DNA of 64,000 bases from Pholiota molesta (GCA_014925825.1 JACGCK010000100.1:1-64000), one strand, 5' to 3'; counted from the stretch's first letter, positions 33,928 through 45,643 are shown. Notes: a model not told the origin generated them from the letters alone. Translations and numbers: made by a program.

Positions 33928-34292
33928 ATGAATAGTAACGAAAGAACGCGTATCTAATCACCAAGTAAGCATGTGGATGATTAAAAGGCGGACAAACATT
34001 GAGTATGAAGGATGTTTAGAGGGAGCGTAACGTCATGGCACGCGGAAAGTTGACAAGCGCTGCATGGCAAAGATCATTGTCCATCAAGGTGGCAATCCCT
34101 AACACTCGACTATTCACAGATCTCGACTCGAGTGGAACGAGATTCACGAACAAAGGTACATATTTCAAAAGTTGCTACACATTCTCGGCACTCTCGCATA
34201 ATAAAATGGGCGGCAGGGGGCATCTCACGACTCAAAGAAATCAGTGGTTTCGTCCAACGGCTGGTGACTATGGAGAATCTGGCAATCAACGA

Positions 34293-35466
34293 TTAGTTCA
34301 ACTCTTTGAGCCGAAGAGCCACTCGGCGTACCCAATGAGCAAGGATGGCAGAAATCAAGGAGACCCCTACTTTGGAGGTTTCACGTGTCGTAAAACCCCC
34401 ACTGATGTTGATCTCGTTAGATCGTACATAAGTGGCGGTTCCATCGTCATCCCGCAGGGTAAGGATGAGGAATACCCACTCTCGTCCATCAGTGAGAACG
34501 CCCCTCACTATCTTCTTCCTAAAAATCAGCAGTGAGAAACGTGAGGGCATAATTGGAGGGAATACTACTATACTTCGTACGTCTGGCGCACGCAAGCATC
34601 TCCGCAATGGTCTGAGGAATGTGTTTCGTAAGTTCCACTCTTACATCCTTGGCTTCCGAGACAAACAACACCGAATCGTCAGGCTGCAAAACAGGCCGCT
34701 CTAGGAAAAGGTCTGCAGAAAATTAAGAACAAAGCGTACATGGAAGAGAAGGAGAGCGCACTCAACTTCGCCGGGTCCATCACCGCGGCCGTAAAATCAA
34801 TGAATCCTGACACTGTATGCAGGCTGCTCGAGACAGTGACAGCGGGAACAACTTGTTCGATGCTTAGAGCCATCTTAAGGTCATTCGGAATCATGGTAGA
34901 GACCCGGAAAAAAAATGCGTTGATCCATAGACGTGTCGCGGACTCATTCTAAAGGAAAATACAGTGAGCTTATAACCAGCATATCAAGCGATGAAAAATC
35001 GAAACGAACATGACGCGGAACAAAATTTTCAAGGAAACGAAGATGGGTTAGGAGAGTGGTTGCAGACCAGAGCTGATCATTTCCAAGGTTGTCACTCAAG
35101 ATCGCAGAGCCAGCAGCATCGTCCTTCAATTTCAGTACGCCACTAAATCGGATCTTCAAGGTGTCAAGAAGATCATTGGTCGTCCCCGAGAAGGAGTAAG
35201 TCTAGCCCACTGAGTCAGTCAGATGCAACCAGAATGTCAATACCACATACCTGTGCCCTTGCTTGTAGCATTGCCGTCAGTTTGTCGATCAGTGCAATAA
35301 CCGTTCCTTCATCCTCATCATCATCCAATCCCAACTCCGGTTCCCCCTCCTCCTTCGAAATCAACTCGAAGCGAGCTTTAACACCCAGATTCTTGAGGGC
35401 TTCCAGGGCGACGGCTAGTTCTACGCCAGTTAAACCGGACTGGCGTTTTCGTTTCGGTGGTGGCAT
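34293..35466 (-). CDS. Hypothetical protein, possible PD-(D/E)XK nuclease fold
   Basis: Exon 1 (35466-35251) starts MPPPKRKRQSGLTGVELAV, basic then acidic. Intron 35250-35202 leads to exon 2 (35201-35010; TYSFSGTTNDLLDTLKIRF). A 61-nt intron (35009-34949) leads to exon 3 (34948 downward; NESATRLWINAFFFRVSTM). After one or two short introns come FLERPVLQPDDSVLFVSEAK, DVRVELTKHIPQTIAEML and, after GTATAG...TTTTTAG, KKIVRGVLTDGREWVFLIL, ending near 34293 with SLISAILAHW. Asp-x(n)-Ser-Glu-Ala-Lys, with an upstream helix and a following strand and Gln-containing helix, fits the PD-(D/E)XK pattern seen in many Agaricomycete hypothetical proteins. The nuclease role is an inference. The junction near 34,720-34,760 does not join in phase by my reading. 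Confidence 0.55.
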
Positions 35467-35479
35467 TGGTCGGAGGTAA

Positions 35480-35825
35480 TTGCGTCACGAGCATGTCACG
35501 CCGGACATTTAAAGCGTGACGAAAGTGACAACTGTGAGTATTAAGCGACAGTGATGGAGTTTCGCCACAAGGGATAGCGAACACTAAAGATTCACTTGGG
35601 GACTATCTGTGAGTAACTACAGCTTTTATAGTCAAGGAGTAGAGAGTCTTAGAAAATATAAAAGGAAATAAAAACAAATATAAACGAGAGGCAAAGAAAA
35701 ATAAAGGATCGGTGGGGATGACGAATGATGTGATAAGAAAAAAGAAAGTGATGGAAAAATAATAGTCACTCTGTTACACAAAGCTTCAGGCCTTCAGGAC
35801 CAGGTCGTGCCGAACTGTCAAGTAC
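35480..35825. other. Intergenic, A-rich
   Basis: A-rich plus-strand DNA (35,640-35,760) upstream of the nuclease-like gene; no gene seen. Confidence 0.5.
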
Positions 35826-35965
35826 GATGCTTCAAATGTTAAGGGCGATCACTCCGTACTTTTCTAGGTCGTCGTAGAACAACAGCGGCTTGGCTGGGAT
35901 CCGGGGAGTGTGAGCGTCCAGGGGATACGACGTTTTCGCCTCGTGGACATGGGTGCGGCATAAAG
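35826..35965 (-). pseudogene. Orphan C-terminal exon, paralogue of 33.3 kb
   Basis: The minus strand reads VHEAKTSYPLDAHTPRIPAK followed by PLLFYDDLEKYGVIALNI and a stop. It matches the piece at 33,310-33,440 in protein and DNA (including the CGCCTCGTGGA context). The zinc-binding gene ends at 36159, leaving only about 190 bp upstream, so there is no room for a full gene. It is best read as a duplicated 3' end. Confidence 0.5.
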
Positions 35966-36158
35966 GAGGGTTAATAATACAATGGGTTAAAGGTGTAGCA
36001 GAGTACGATTCAGAGGTACATAGCATGTTGAAATGAGGGCAATATAATGACAAGGGGAAATGAATGAAATAATGACAAATGCGATAGCTGAAGCGATGGG
36101 TGATAAGATTGTGAATACAATAAAATGGAGCGAGGGAGAAATAACTGGATGGTGTATG

Positions 36159-36965
36159 TTAAGTTCGGGAACCGTAGCAGTCGAGACAAGTGGTTGTATT
36201 ACTGACGAAATTTTTAGAGAGAGCGCGTAGACCAACAAGAGATAACGCACTTATGTGTATCCTCATAGCAGCAATTTCGGCAGATAAATCTAGTGCATCC
36301 CGGCCCAAACTCCCCTTGGTCCTCAACGTACGTCGTGCTCTTCTGATTCATATCCTGATACGGCGGATAGTCCTCATCCGCGTGTTTGCGTCGTTTCCCG
36401 GGCACGAAATTCTGCGTCGGCATCAGTGGCGAGTCGGCCAGTGGCAGATTGACGTTGGATGAATTAAGCGAGAGCACGGAACGCCGCGGCGAAGGTGCAG
36501 GTGAGGGCGAGGGCGTAGGGGACCAGGTTAAGTGCGGCGTGGGCGGCTGGGACGCAGCGGCATGCGTGCAGGTACGAGAACACACAGCACAAGTGGTGGA
36601 TAAACATCTAGAAATGAGTGTTAGCATGCAGAAATCAGAGGCAATGCGGCGTTGACAGGACATGTAGAAGCGCCCTAAAAATATAATTGGAACGCACATC
36701 GCACATTGGATGATGCTCCCAGCTGTTGTGTTCTGCAGAGCCCTATGGCATGTCGCACAGATTGGTATCCCTTTGTTCGCGTTCGTGTTCTCTGTCGCCA
36801 CTGGAGACTTCACGGTGATTGGATTTGAGATTGGCAATGTCGTTGTGCTCGAGCTCCGGTGCAACTTGCGGCGTTTCAAAGGGGGTTTAGTCGCTAAAAT
36901 AATCAGTAAGAAAGTAAACAAGTAAGAAAAGATCTCTGACTTACAGGAAGGAGAAGGAGCCTTCA
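36159..36965 (-). CDS. Conserved fungal cysteine-rich zinc-binding protein
   Basis: Four exons: 36965-36945 (MKAPSPS), 36893-36698, 36607-36251 and 36201-36159, with introns of 51, 90 and 49 nt, all joining in phase. A basic start (TKPPLKRRKL) is followed by ICATCHRAL, QCAICLSTTCAVCSRTC, a Pro/Ser-rich linker (PSPSPAPSPRRS), a KRRK patch and GCTRFICRNCCYED ... TTTCLDCYG at the C-terminus. Paired CxxC sites (CATC, CAIC, CAVC...C, CRNCC, CLDC) suggest two or three bound zinc ions. Ascomycete relatives share the 'C..CSRTC ... GC...C..CC ... C.DC' plan; the function is not known. Complete, with basic patches consistent with nuclear location. Confidence 0.75.
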
Positions 36966-36999
36966 TGGTGGCATAGTGTGTTTGAAAGACGGAACTTTC

Positions 37000-37445
37000 G
37001 CGAAAATATAACCACCGCACCACGCGAAACACGAGTGTTTCTTACATAACTTTTGGTCACGCTCCGGAATGATGTGCAATGGGCTATGCGGGCCGCGTAC
37101 CTCGTTGCCCCGCTCCCTCGACCTCCAGCTTTGCTCCAGCTCTACGACCTTCATCGTTCAAGCTTCAAGCTTCGTGGGTGAAGGAAGGAAATTTACGGGT
37201 TAGCGTTATGACAAAAAATTCAAGGCCATGTTAGCTTTGGCACCAGTTGCGTGTCAAGTACATGCGAACGTACATGGGCGATGCACGAATGATATGCCTA
37301 CTTGATAGGATGCAGGAAAAGGTGTGGTTATCAAGGTAGGAAATGTTTACAAAATTCATATAATGAAGTTAAATTCTTATCTGCGATGCTGAATACCATA
37401 TACAGTTAATGAAATACGACCGCTTAACATACAGCACAGTTTAAT
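37000..37445. other. Intergenic, no gene seen
   Basis: Promoter side of the zinc-binding gene and 3' side of the dioxygenase gene; no recognisable coding sequence. Confidence 0.5.
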
Positions 37446-38928
37446 TTACGCCGTAGCTGGGATGGGCACCTCGGCCTGGGGAGTAAGGCGGAAGTTGTGC
37501 CTGCGGTTCGCCCGGGCGTAATCGCTGGTAATAGAATGGACCGTAAGTCTGTTATCCTAGAATAAAGTAAACGTGCATTAGCATCTGCACATCGACCACG
37601 CTGAGAGGCATATGATTTACCCAGATAACGACGGTTCCAGGCTGGTACGTTCCTCTGATCTGGAAGTCCGCGCCTTTGGCGATGTGGTTGTACAAGAAGC
37701 CGAGGAGCGCGTCGGATTCCTCCTGGCGGAAGCCAACGATGTAGCGCGTGAAGCCCTCGTTGACGTAGAGCGCCTTCTCACCAGTGACAGGGTGAACGCG
37801 GACGACGGGGTGCTGTAGTCATGGGCGTAAATACACGTTGAAATAGGACCGAGAGCGAGGACTTCACCTCTGTCTCAACGGGCTCGCGGCGAACGGGACC
37901 ATTCCTCTCCTTGGAATCCTCAGCCTGTCTGACAGCCGAGTGGACTGCGCGAAGGCCCTCGAGCCGCTTCTTGAACTCTGGAGAGAGGCGGTTGTACGCC
38001 TCTACTTGGGAGGCGAAGAGGGTGTCTCCACCATCGGACGCAGGCTGGGTTCGAATAGGATCAACGTTGTGGTTCAAGTTATAAGACCACTCAACGTACC
38101 TGTTCCAGCGACACAAAGATAGTGGTACCAGGAGGTTGAAGTTCGTACGAGATATCTGAATGCCATTGGACGGGGCTGATACGATTCGCTCGGCGTGGTG
38201 TGCGGCCAAGATCGTGGTCGGGATCACGATAGACTATGAACAAAAGATCGATTTGTATATTCCGGTGCACTGGTACTTAGTATACTCACCAATGTGGAAC
38301 TCGGGGAACCCTTTAACATTGCCCGACGTTGGGTGCCTCTGGATCGGACCAAAATGCCTGGAGGGTGTAAACGTCAGCTCAGCATGGACGCGATGTAAAG
38401 GCAAGCAACTGACCTGGCGATCTCAATCTGCCGCTCAGGCGAGAGATCCTTGAAGTTCTGGTCTCGGAACACGAGGACCTTTCGCTCCGCAGCAAAAAGC
38501 GCGAGCTCGTCGAGACCCGCTGGACTCAACTCGGAGATCTGCACCCCAGTAATCTCGGTGCCGAGGTAAGGGCTGACGTTCCTCGTCGTCGTGTTGGGGT
38601 TCAGTAGGTTCGGCTTCTTTGGGTCCGCGCGGCTGCCAGGATCGACGAAATCTAGATGCTTGGTGAGGGATTGAGTAGAGGCGATGTAATTGAATGGTCG
38701 TACCAAAGAGCTCTGTTGGAGGAAACTTCTCCTCGAGATCGTAATACGGAAGATAGAAGGGATATTTGGGTCCCTGTAATGAGCTATTAAGACACGGCGT
38801 CATAAAGTTAATCCCAGAATCCTTACATTGTCATGGGAAGCTGGTTCTCTCGTCTTCAATGCCTCCTTTATAGCTTCTTTCGGCTCGACGGAGGGCGTAG
38901 TTTGGATCTCAGCGACGGAAGGAGCCAT
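37446..38928 (-). CDS. TauD/TfdA-family Fe(II)/2-oxoglutarate dioxygenase
   Basis: A multi-exon gene from ATG 38928 (MAPSVAEIQTTPSVEPKEA) to TAA 37446-37448. Order: GPKYPFYLPYYDLEEKFPP; DFVDPGSRADPKKPNLL; YLGTEITGVQISELSPAGL; LVFRDQNFKDLSPERQIEI; YRDPDHDLG; VQWHSDISYELQPPGTTIF with the HxD iron-binding pair; GGDTLFASQVEAYNRLSPEF; HPVVRVHPVTGEKALYVNEG; FTRYIVGF; GTVVIW; then DNRLTVHS with the distal His and RRHNFRLTP with the 2-oxoglutarate-binding Arg. All catalytic residues are present. The family hydroxylates taurine, other sulfonates or related acids to release sulfite or an aldehyde (yeast Jlp1 is a relative); the exact substrate cannot be read from sequence. Likely cytosolic, complete. 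Confidence 0.88.
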
Positions 38929-38929
38929 T

Positions 38930-40863
38930 TGGTGTGAAGCTTTCTTGAGGACGAAGAGTTGTGCTTTTTCACAGCATGAAGCTCTGACTTATAGCCATTC
39001 TCTGAATGAATAAGGGCCTTGTGAAAGATGAACGTCATCACGAAGCAGTATGGTTCATTGACGACGCCATCCTGCAAACCAAGAGTCCTGGAAGGCTATC
39101 CGATATCATAAAGCGCTACCTGTTGAAGAAAATGGGTCAGATGATAGAGACCTTTGTGTAGATAATGCACAAGAGAGTGGTACTAACCAGAATGTTGAGA
39201 AATGGCGCGTCTCAAGGTGTCGATGATGACAGCAAGTGAGGTGATCCGGTTAGCTATCCGAGATTACTCAATCAAGTAATTTTCGTCTCGGCTTGTTCCT
39301 GCTGCACAAAAGCGAGGTGCGATCAGAAACAAATTCCTTGGCTTGCATTTGGAGAGCTTTCGATTTATTTGGTTCCGATAGAGTCTTATCTCGGTTTTAT
39401 CTTTGGCATATCGTTTTGACAGACGATGTTGATTTGCAAATAATTCAGAGTTTCACGGATTTTAAAGCCGATCTTAAAGATCCTAATATCAGGCGTCAAT
39501 TAGAGGTCTTGCAGGAAATATCTGGAGCGGCAATCCCTTGCGACTCCGGTGATACGTGTATTATAAAAATGCCCCAATAACACATCGATATCTGGAATGT
39601 AAAGCTTGAACTTTAAAATCGACGTTTCGATCCGCCGGCAGATAATCAGAGTACAGCAATTTCTAAGTGATCAAAACGTCATATATTGGACCTACATGTA
39701 TGTCTCGATTTGGCTTAGCCGGCCGAAACCCATTCCAAATATCTTAGTTCATGATGTCGCTGGAACCAACCTACGACTGGAGATATCGATCTTACATAAG
39801 AACGTACTTCCAGTTTCCGTGCAGGCTGAGCATTGAATATTGGAGATCATGAGCAGTGTAATTAGAAACATCTAGTTCTCTCTATAGTTATATACCTCGA
39901 GCTACGTTCAGTATCATTTCATGTGGTAAAACATTTCTGTGATCAAACCAGTAGAACAACATTGTCAGACCGTCGGCACAAGCCCAGAACTCAGCTTTAC
40001 CCGTTAATTATATAATAGCTAGTAGTCCATACTAGTATACTTATATCGAGCTAAATGTTCCTGCCCACCAGCCTAAAACGCATATCATGACGCACCACTA
40101 TGTCCACGGCGTAACAAACAATAAGTACATCTTCGGTTACCGCTAACTCACGGCAGGAATGGCCACTGGGTGACGGGGGCTTTGATAGTTGATCCGCATG
40201 CAACGGCCAGAAATTTGCCCTACATCCAACCAGCATCCGTTAGCGGTGAACCAGGGCATTCTACACAGGACCGTCGGGGCGCGGTCCCGAAATTAGCGCC
40301 TGCACGTGACATCAGCGCTTAAGGGTTCAATCAAGCCTATAGGGTAACGGTTTGACGCCGAATATCCAAGACTCTCGTCCGTGTGTTATATTCTGGCATC
40401 TCAAACATAAAACTGGTGTCAGCATCGTCGGAGCATGGTGAAGCGTGTAAGTAGGCACAGTGTACAGAATTTTCGGAAGGAGGAACTTAAACTTACGGGA
40501 TGTGTGGGCAACATCTAGCCCTAGGCGTTGCATAATAAACACTTCCTCCCGAACCCATACTCCTTGGCGTAGAAACTGCATAGTACCAGCCTCCATGGTC
40601 GGGTGTTAGAGATTCATCCCTTAATACCTGCATTCTACGGGCTTAGATATGCGATGTAGAGTGCACTACCCGTAGATGTCGATTGAAAACTCCTCGCCGT
40701 TGAAGCAGAACGAGTACTGAGATACATGGAACTTAGATATCCCTGTTCGGTACTCCAAATTCCAAAGTATTTAACCAGTACAGACGATTTGTGAGAGCCA
40801 TCAATTTCTCCTTCCACTGCTCGACTCAAGTTGTCAATTCCACCTACCAAGTATTCATCCTCG
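38930..40863. other. Intergenic region, no supported gene
   Basis: Nearly 2 kb without a convincing gene. A 95-codon plus frame at 39,293-39,580 and an 89-codon minus frame at 40,327-40,596 have no recognisable features. AT-rich, with the promoter of the dsRBD gene at the right end. Confidence 0.5.
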
Positions 40864-41158
40864 ATGGCATCTGCAGTCAACAGGCTTCACAATTTCTGCC
40901 AGGCCCTCCGCTTGCCGGTCCCTGTCTACGAATCCAGCACGTCTGGTCCTGCTAATCAGACCGTGCACTCGGTCAAAGTGTTCAGTGCGTACCTTATAAT
41001 CGAAGTCTAACCTGGTTTGCAAAGGCACTGACGTCGCTGTAGTCAATCAGTTGCAGTATGGGTCCGGCGACGCCAGCTCCAAGAACGCTGCCAAGGAGGC
41101 GGCTGCTACAGTCGCGCTCACTGAAATGCATCAGCAGTATCCGGGCTACACTTACTGA
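40864..41158 (+). CDS. Single double-stranded-RNA-binding-domain protein, about 84 aa
   Basis: Two exons, 40864-40984 and 41025-41158, joined across a 40-nt intron (GTGCGT...AAAG) in phase. The product is one dsRBD from end to end: helix 1 NRLHNFCQALRLPVPVYES, strands VHSVKVF and VNQLQYGSG, then helix 2 ASSKNAAKEAAATVALTEM, whose SKNAAKEAA matches the usual 'sKKxAKxxAA' RNA-backbone contact (one Lys replaced by Asn). Such domains bind A-form duplex RNA and often serve RNA interference or editing factors. A protein with nothing but this domain suggests a cofactor or competitor; that is inference. No neighbouring RNAi gene seen. Confidence 0.75.
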
Positions 41159-41516
41159 GTCCTGATTCGCACGTTGTTATGTACGTGTCGAACATTTGCT
41201 ATGTGCTAGATAATTTCCATTAAACGATTAAATCCTCTAATAGCTCGACAGAATCTCTTCGTCAACTCTTTGTAGCCATAATAGGATTCGGATTACCCAA
41301 GTATTTATCGTATAACAATAGCTAGAGATTGGCTCCTTCTTCAATGTGTTGTATATAGTACTCTCACCCGTGTATTGGTTCGTGACTAGTCGTGAATGGC
41401 GATATATAACATCTTTTCTTTTGTCTTATGCTACTCAGACAATCTTCTTTATAGGCCGTCGAGCGCCGAGCGCTTATTCTACTCGAACGAACGCAGAGCA
41501 GAAAAGGGTCCCTCCA

Positions 41517-41596
41517 TCGGGTATGGTGTAACGGCTAACATTGCCGCCTCTCAAGGAGTTTCGCGGCAGCTCGGGGTTCGATTCCCAGTACCCGAA
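41517..41596 (+). tRNA. tRNA-Glu (anticodon CUC) with 8-nt intron
   Basis: Same frame as the copy at 29917. After the loop bases C-T-CTC-A comes AGGAGTTT (41554-41561), then C and the 3' stem. The T-arm has CCCAG instead of CCCCG, giving a G-A mismatch in the T-stem (GGGG paired with CCCA), so this copy may be weakened. A run of T follows the gene. Confidence 0.88.
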
Positions 41597-42185
41597 TTTT
41601 TTTCTTCTAGGCAGTGTATGTCGCATGCAGAAAAACGTGTACCAGTGTCGAAAAATTCAAAAGATTCAGATGCGATATTAAATTATTAAAGCGTGCGAAG
41701 AACAACGCACGCTGAACTCAAAGGAGTTCGGGAGTAAAGGCCTTGACAAGTGACAATCGTACCTGATACGTTGATTAGCACTCGATTAGCGCCCGTCACT
41801 GACATCATCATATCAGGTACGAGCAGAAGAATCATGACACTGTCCGGCGAATCCGCACAGTTCGCTCTAAAATAGTGAAAAGATTCGAAATTATCCCAAA
41901 ATTATCCGGCATTATCAAAGCGAGTGTTGTAATGATCTTTAGCACTGATACTTATTATGGGCCAAGGCATTTCAAACTTGTCGCAGTGTACTTCATCGCA
42001 ATGATACTTACTAGCATCCCTAAACCTTGCTTTAACCGAGCGTTGACCGAGCGAGCGCTGAGCGCGTTGAGCGCTTCAAAGGCGTATATGTTTGCCATCA
42101 ACTTTCTTGCCAAACAAACTCTCAATGTCGAAATTTCCAAACACTTGCAGTTACACTACGTCTTTTCGTTCACCACTCTGTCACA

Positions 42186-43267
42186 ATGGCTTCAGACGAT
42201 GAAAACCTAGGCCTACGCGGCATCTTTACAGTCAGTTTCCCTTCCGCGCCTCCCATGATCTGAATCTCTAAGCTGAGAAGGAACCACCCAGGCCACCCAC
42301 GCCGGAACCGACAACCTCCACTTACACGCGCGATGAAAGCAGGGTGCTATCCCCAGATGACTGGCGCAAGATCGATATACGACTCGTTGGATCACATCCA
42401 CTCTGGGCGCATTATCTGTAAATGCCCAACATGTCACCGCGTTGAATCGTTGTTTGACTGATCGCCATTCAGATGGAACGCAGCTCTAGCTCTGGCGTCG
42501 TTTCTGGATTCGAACGTCCATCTATTCAAAGATCGTTGTGTTTTGGAGCTCGGGGCTGGCGGGGCTCTACCTAGCATTGTGGCAGCGAAACTGGGCGCGC
42601 GCAAGGTACGTTTAGTTGGTTCTACTCTCGTCTTTCTTGTTTTCGGCATTCACGCGTGTATGTTTAGGTGGTTGTGACGGACTATCCTGACGCCTCTCTG
42701 GTGGACAACATAAGCTTCAACGTTTCGGAAAACACGACGGAAGATGAATCAAGCCGTGTAGACGTGCAAGGGTATATCTGGGGCCACCCAGTGGCCCCCC
42801 TTCTCGACGCTTTACCCGCCACCGCCGAATCAAAACTGTTCGATATCATCATCCTCTCCGATCTGATCTTCAATCAGTCACAGGTACGAACCACGAACCT
42901 CGGATGTCCTTCTGTTCTAACTCCTGACCGTTTTTTTTCAGCATGATGCGATGCTCAAAACCTGCGAATTAGCGCTCGCTCCATCAAACCCAGGCGGTAA
43001 CGCGGTACCCCAGGTTCTCGTGTTCTACTCGCACCATCGCCCCCATCTTGCCCATAGAGACATGCAGTTTTTCGAGAAGGCGGCGCAGCGCGGTTGGGTT
43101 TGTGAGGAGATCTATACGAAGACGTTTCCGGTGCGTGTTCCTCCGCGATTACGATTGGCTTTTGCGCTGACTATGTTCGACTTGGGTAGCCCATGTTTCC
43201 CGAAGATTCGGGAGAGGAATCGATCCGATCCACTGTTCATGGATGGAGACTGACGAGACGATGTTGA
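42186..43267 (+). CDS. EFM7: EFM7/NNT1-type protein N-terminal and lysine methyltransferase
   Basis: About six exons. MASDDENLGLRGIFT, then EPPRPPTPEPTTS, HPLWAHYLWNAALALASFL, the S-adenosylmethionine-binding motif CVLELGAGGALPSIVAAKLG, KVVVTDYPDASLVDNISFN, GYIWGHP, KLFDIIILSDLIFNQSQ, LVFYSHHRPH and, after an intron of about 61 nt starting GTGCGT at 43131, PMFPEDSGEESIRSTVHGW and a basic end at 43267. The order and the FPEDxGEExxRxTVHGW tail are those of yeast Efm7 (formerly Nnt1), which methylates the N-terminal glycine and next lysine of translation elongation factor eEF1A; it is not a nicotinamide enzyme in yeast. Complete; start at ATG 42186 fits the family N-terminus. The role in this organism is inferred from orthology. 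Confidence 0.88.
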
Positions 43268-43269
43268 TC

Positions 43270-44140
43270 CGTCCTATTTCGTGTAATTTCAATTCAATGG
43301 ATTTTACAGTATTCGCCCCTTGTAGCGTTCCTAGAGACATGTCATGCAACGAAGCTAGAGAATATGAAAATGACCGACAACAGTACAATGATGTCCGCCA
43401 ACATTTCAAACCCCCCATGTTTCATACGATATGACTAGTCCAGACTACTGGACTTACCGTTGTCGATGCTCGCGGCCCTTCGTCTCCGAATAGTGGTGGT
43501 GGCAAGTTAGCGACGGACATTCTTGCGTACCGTTGAGCAAGGGCTCAGGAGGGTCCCACTATGGCCGTTCCTTGCCTCGGTCTTCGCTGTCGCCGTCTCG
43601 GCACTATGCGTTCATTTGCCTCTGAAGCGATTAGCAGCTGGTGCGATGACATGTATTTTCTATAGAGAAGTCCTCACAAAGCTTCTCGACTACGGGGTAT
43701 ATCGCACTTAGGGTTGGATCGAGGAATAGGTACGTCACTTTTCGATTTCGAAAGATATGTATCTGATGAAAAATAGTACCTTCCATAACGTGCTATTTCT
43801 TTCTCCGATTGTTCTCTGGGGAAAGAAGATCGCTATGCAGCTCGTGGTCCAGCTGTGATTCATGTCACTGCGTGTATTCATAGATCAAGGGCTCATTGTC
43901 ACTTTTCTGTCATCCTTGACTTCTCCGTACGACAGGACGTGTCTACATCGACGGCGTGGAAGGACACTTGGAATCGGCTGGACTCGACTCGGAAATGGAG
44001 TCGTCCTTCACGTCGTCATTTGGCGAGGCATCCTTCACTTGGCTACTGCGCCTCAAACAGAGCAGTTCAAGCGACGTATCGCACAATGACTGGTATAGAA
44101 AACGATGTAATATGATTACTATACAGGCACATTTCGAGCT
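43270..44140. other. Intergenic, no gene seen
   Basis: Short frames only; no motif recognised between the methyltransferase and the F-box gene. Confidence 0.45.
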
Positions 44141-44142
44141 CG

Positions 44143-45443
44143 TTAATGTTCATGAGTATACACGAGGTCTTTAATCGAGCCTAGCGAATTGTGTTGAAAA
44201 TGGTCGCCCCAGTTGCCTGTGAACGATATGGGATATCGGGTACACTCCTCCAATTCGTGTATTACAACGCCGATGTCTATGTCTTCGTCAAGATTTAGAT
44301 TGAGCTCCAGGGTTTCGATCGCGACCAACGGTTTTTCCTCCATGATGGTGGTGAACCTCTTGAAGAGTACGGTCTGGTTGCAACCACATTCTCTGACCTC
44401 GTTGAACCTGTGTACAGTCCACGATACCGCGTGTATAGTCAGAACATCCAATTCAACCTCGGAGTTTAGGGATGCAAGAGCGTCGCAGATGGCACTCAGG
44501 TCGTGCGTCCTAAGAAAAAGCGAGGAGAGATGGTCCAGGGGGCTGAGGTCTATCGGCCCTCCTGTACATGCCAGCCGACTCAGTCACCCGCACAGTGTAT
44601 AGAGAATGAGGACGGCATACCTGTAGTCAACAACCTCCGTTCTCTATAGAGGTCGGCGTCGACGTCTACGCCAAGACTCAAGTCCTTCAGTGTACCTGCA
44701 ACGCCTTTGAGGAATGTGTTCAGCGCTTTGACTGGACCCCAGCTCCTATGGCACGATCGGACCATCCGAAGATCGAACGTCTCCAAGGCGAAAAGAGATC
44801 CATCAAGGTTGTTCAGCCAATGCAGCAGCTCTTCCGACGCGACCAGCCTTAAACGAAGCGTGCGCAGGTTCTGAAAAGACGATCCACATACATCCGGAGG
44901 CAGAGTAACGGTGGTGTTCGGTTTGGTGTATAGCGCGAGAGTGCGAAGGCTTGGAAAGGATGCGATGAGCTGCCACGCTTCGTCGTCCAGCGCATGCCAT
45001 TCCATGTTGAAAGTGAAGTCGTGGACACCCTGAAACGTCTGCGCATTCCAGGATATCGAGGCGGAGCTGGTCTGGTGGATATACACGATTTGCGAAGGCG
45101 CCGCTTTTGAGACCACCAAGCTATCGATCACGTCCTTGATCAACTCTGGGGTAGCGATCATGAGGATGAGGCGTCGGATGGCGTGGACGATGGTGCAATG
45201 CTCCGACCGTAGGAGTGCAAGAAAGGAATGGACGTTTTCTTTGATCAAGTCTGACTGGTCTGGTACAGAGTATTCCTTGATCACGGTTGGGTTGAAAAGA
45301 TGATATCGCGTTCGAGAGACCCATTCGCGGCACACAAGGCTGGCGGCGTAGAGGGCGGCGGAATCGCCGTGTAGGAAGTCTAGGATCTTCTCGAGAATCT
45401 CGGTAGGCGCATCGGAAATTCCAGTAGCTACTATGTCTGTCAT
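44143..45443 (-). CDS. F-box protein, about 413 aa
   Basis: Two exons, 45443-44621 and 44561-44143, with a 59-nt intron (GTATGC...TACAG) joining in phase. I chose the start MTDIVATGISDAPTEIL; an upstream Met exists at 45557. Residues ~10-55 are an F-box (APTEILEKILDFLHGDSAAL, YAASLVCREWV, typical of animal and fungal SCF receptors). LRR-like segments follow (LRTLALYTK, LRTLRLRLV, LETFDLRM, LKDLSLGV, LFLRTHDLSA, IETLELNL). The C-terminus is normal. It presumably binds Skp1 and a substrate; the substrate is unknown. Intact, unlike the two F-box copies in the inverted duplication, and not closely similar to them. Confidence 0.8.
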
Positions 45444-45643
45444 GAGTACGAGGCCTTGAGATTGTGATGGTTGAAGGAGAGAACGAATATACAGATTGGA
45501 AATACGATTTGGTTTTATTATTCCAAGATCACGCAGGATCATTATTGCCACATGCAACGATAAAGCATTTTCACCTCTAACTTTTTGCTGGATTTCTTCC
45601 GTACGTATTCTTATTTAATATAAGGACTATAAGACCTAACAAA

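Noticed and set aside
34035..34535. 166-codon plus-strand frame
   Set aside because: Lies antisense to exons of the nuclease-like gene that have consistent splice sites; probably a shadow.
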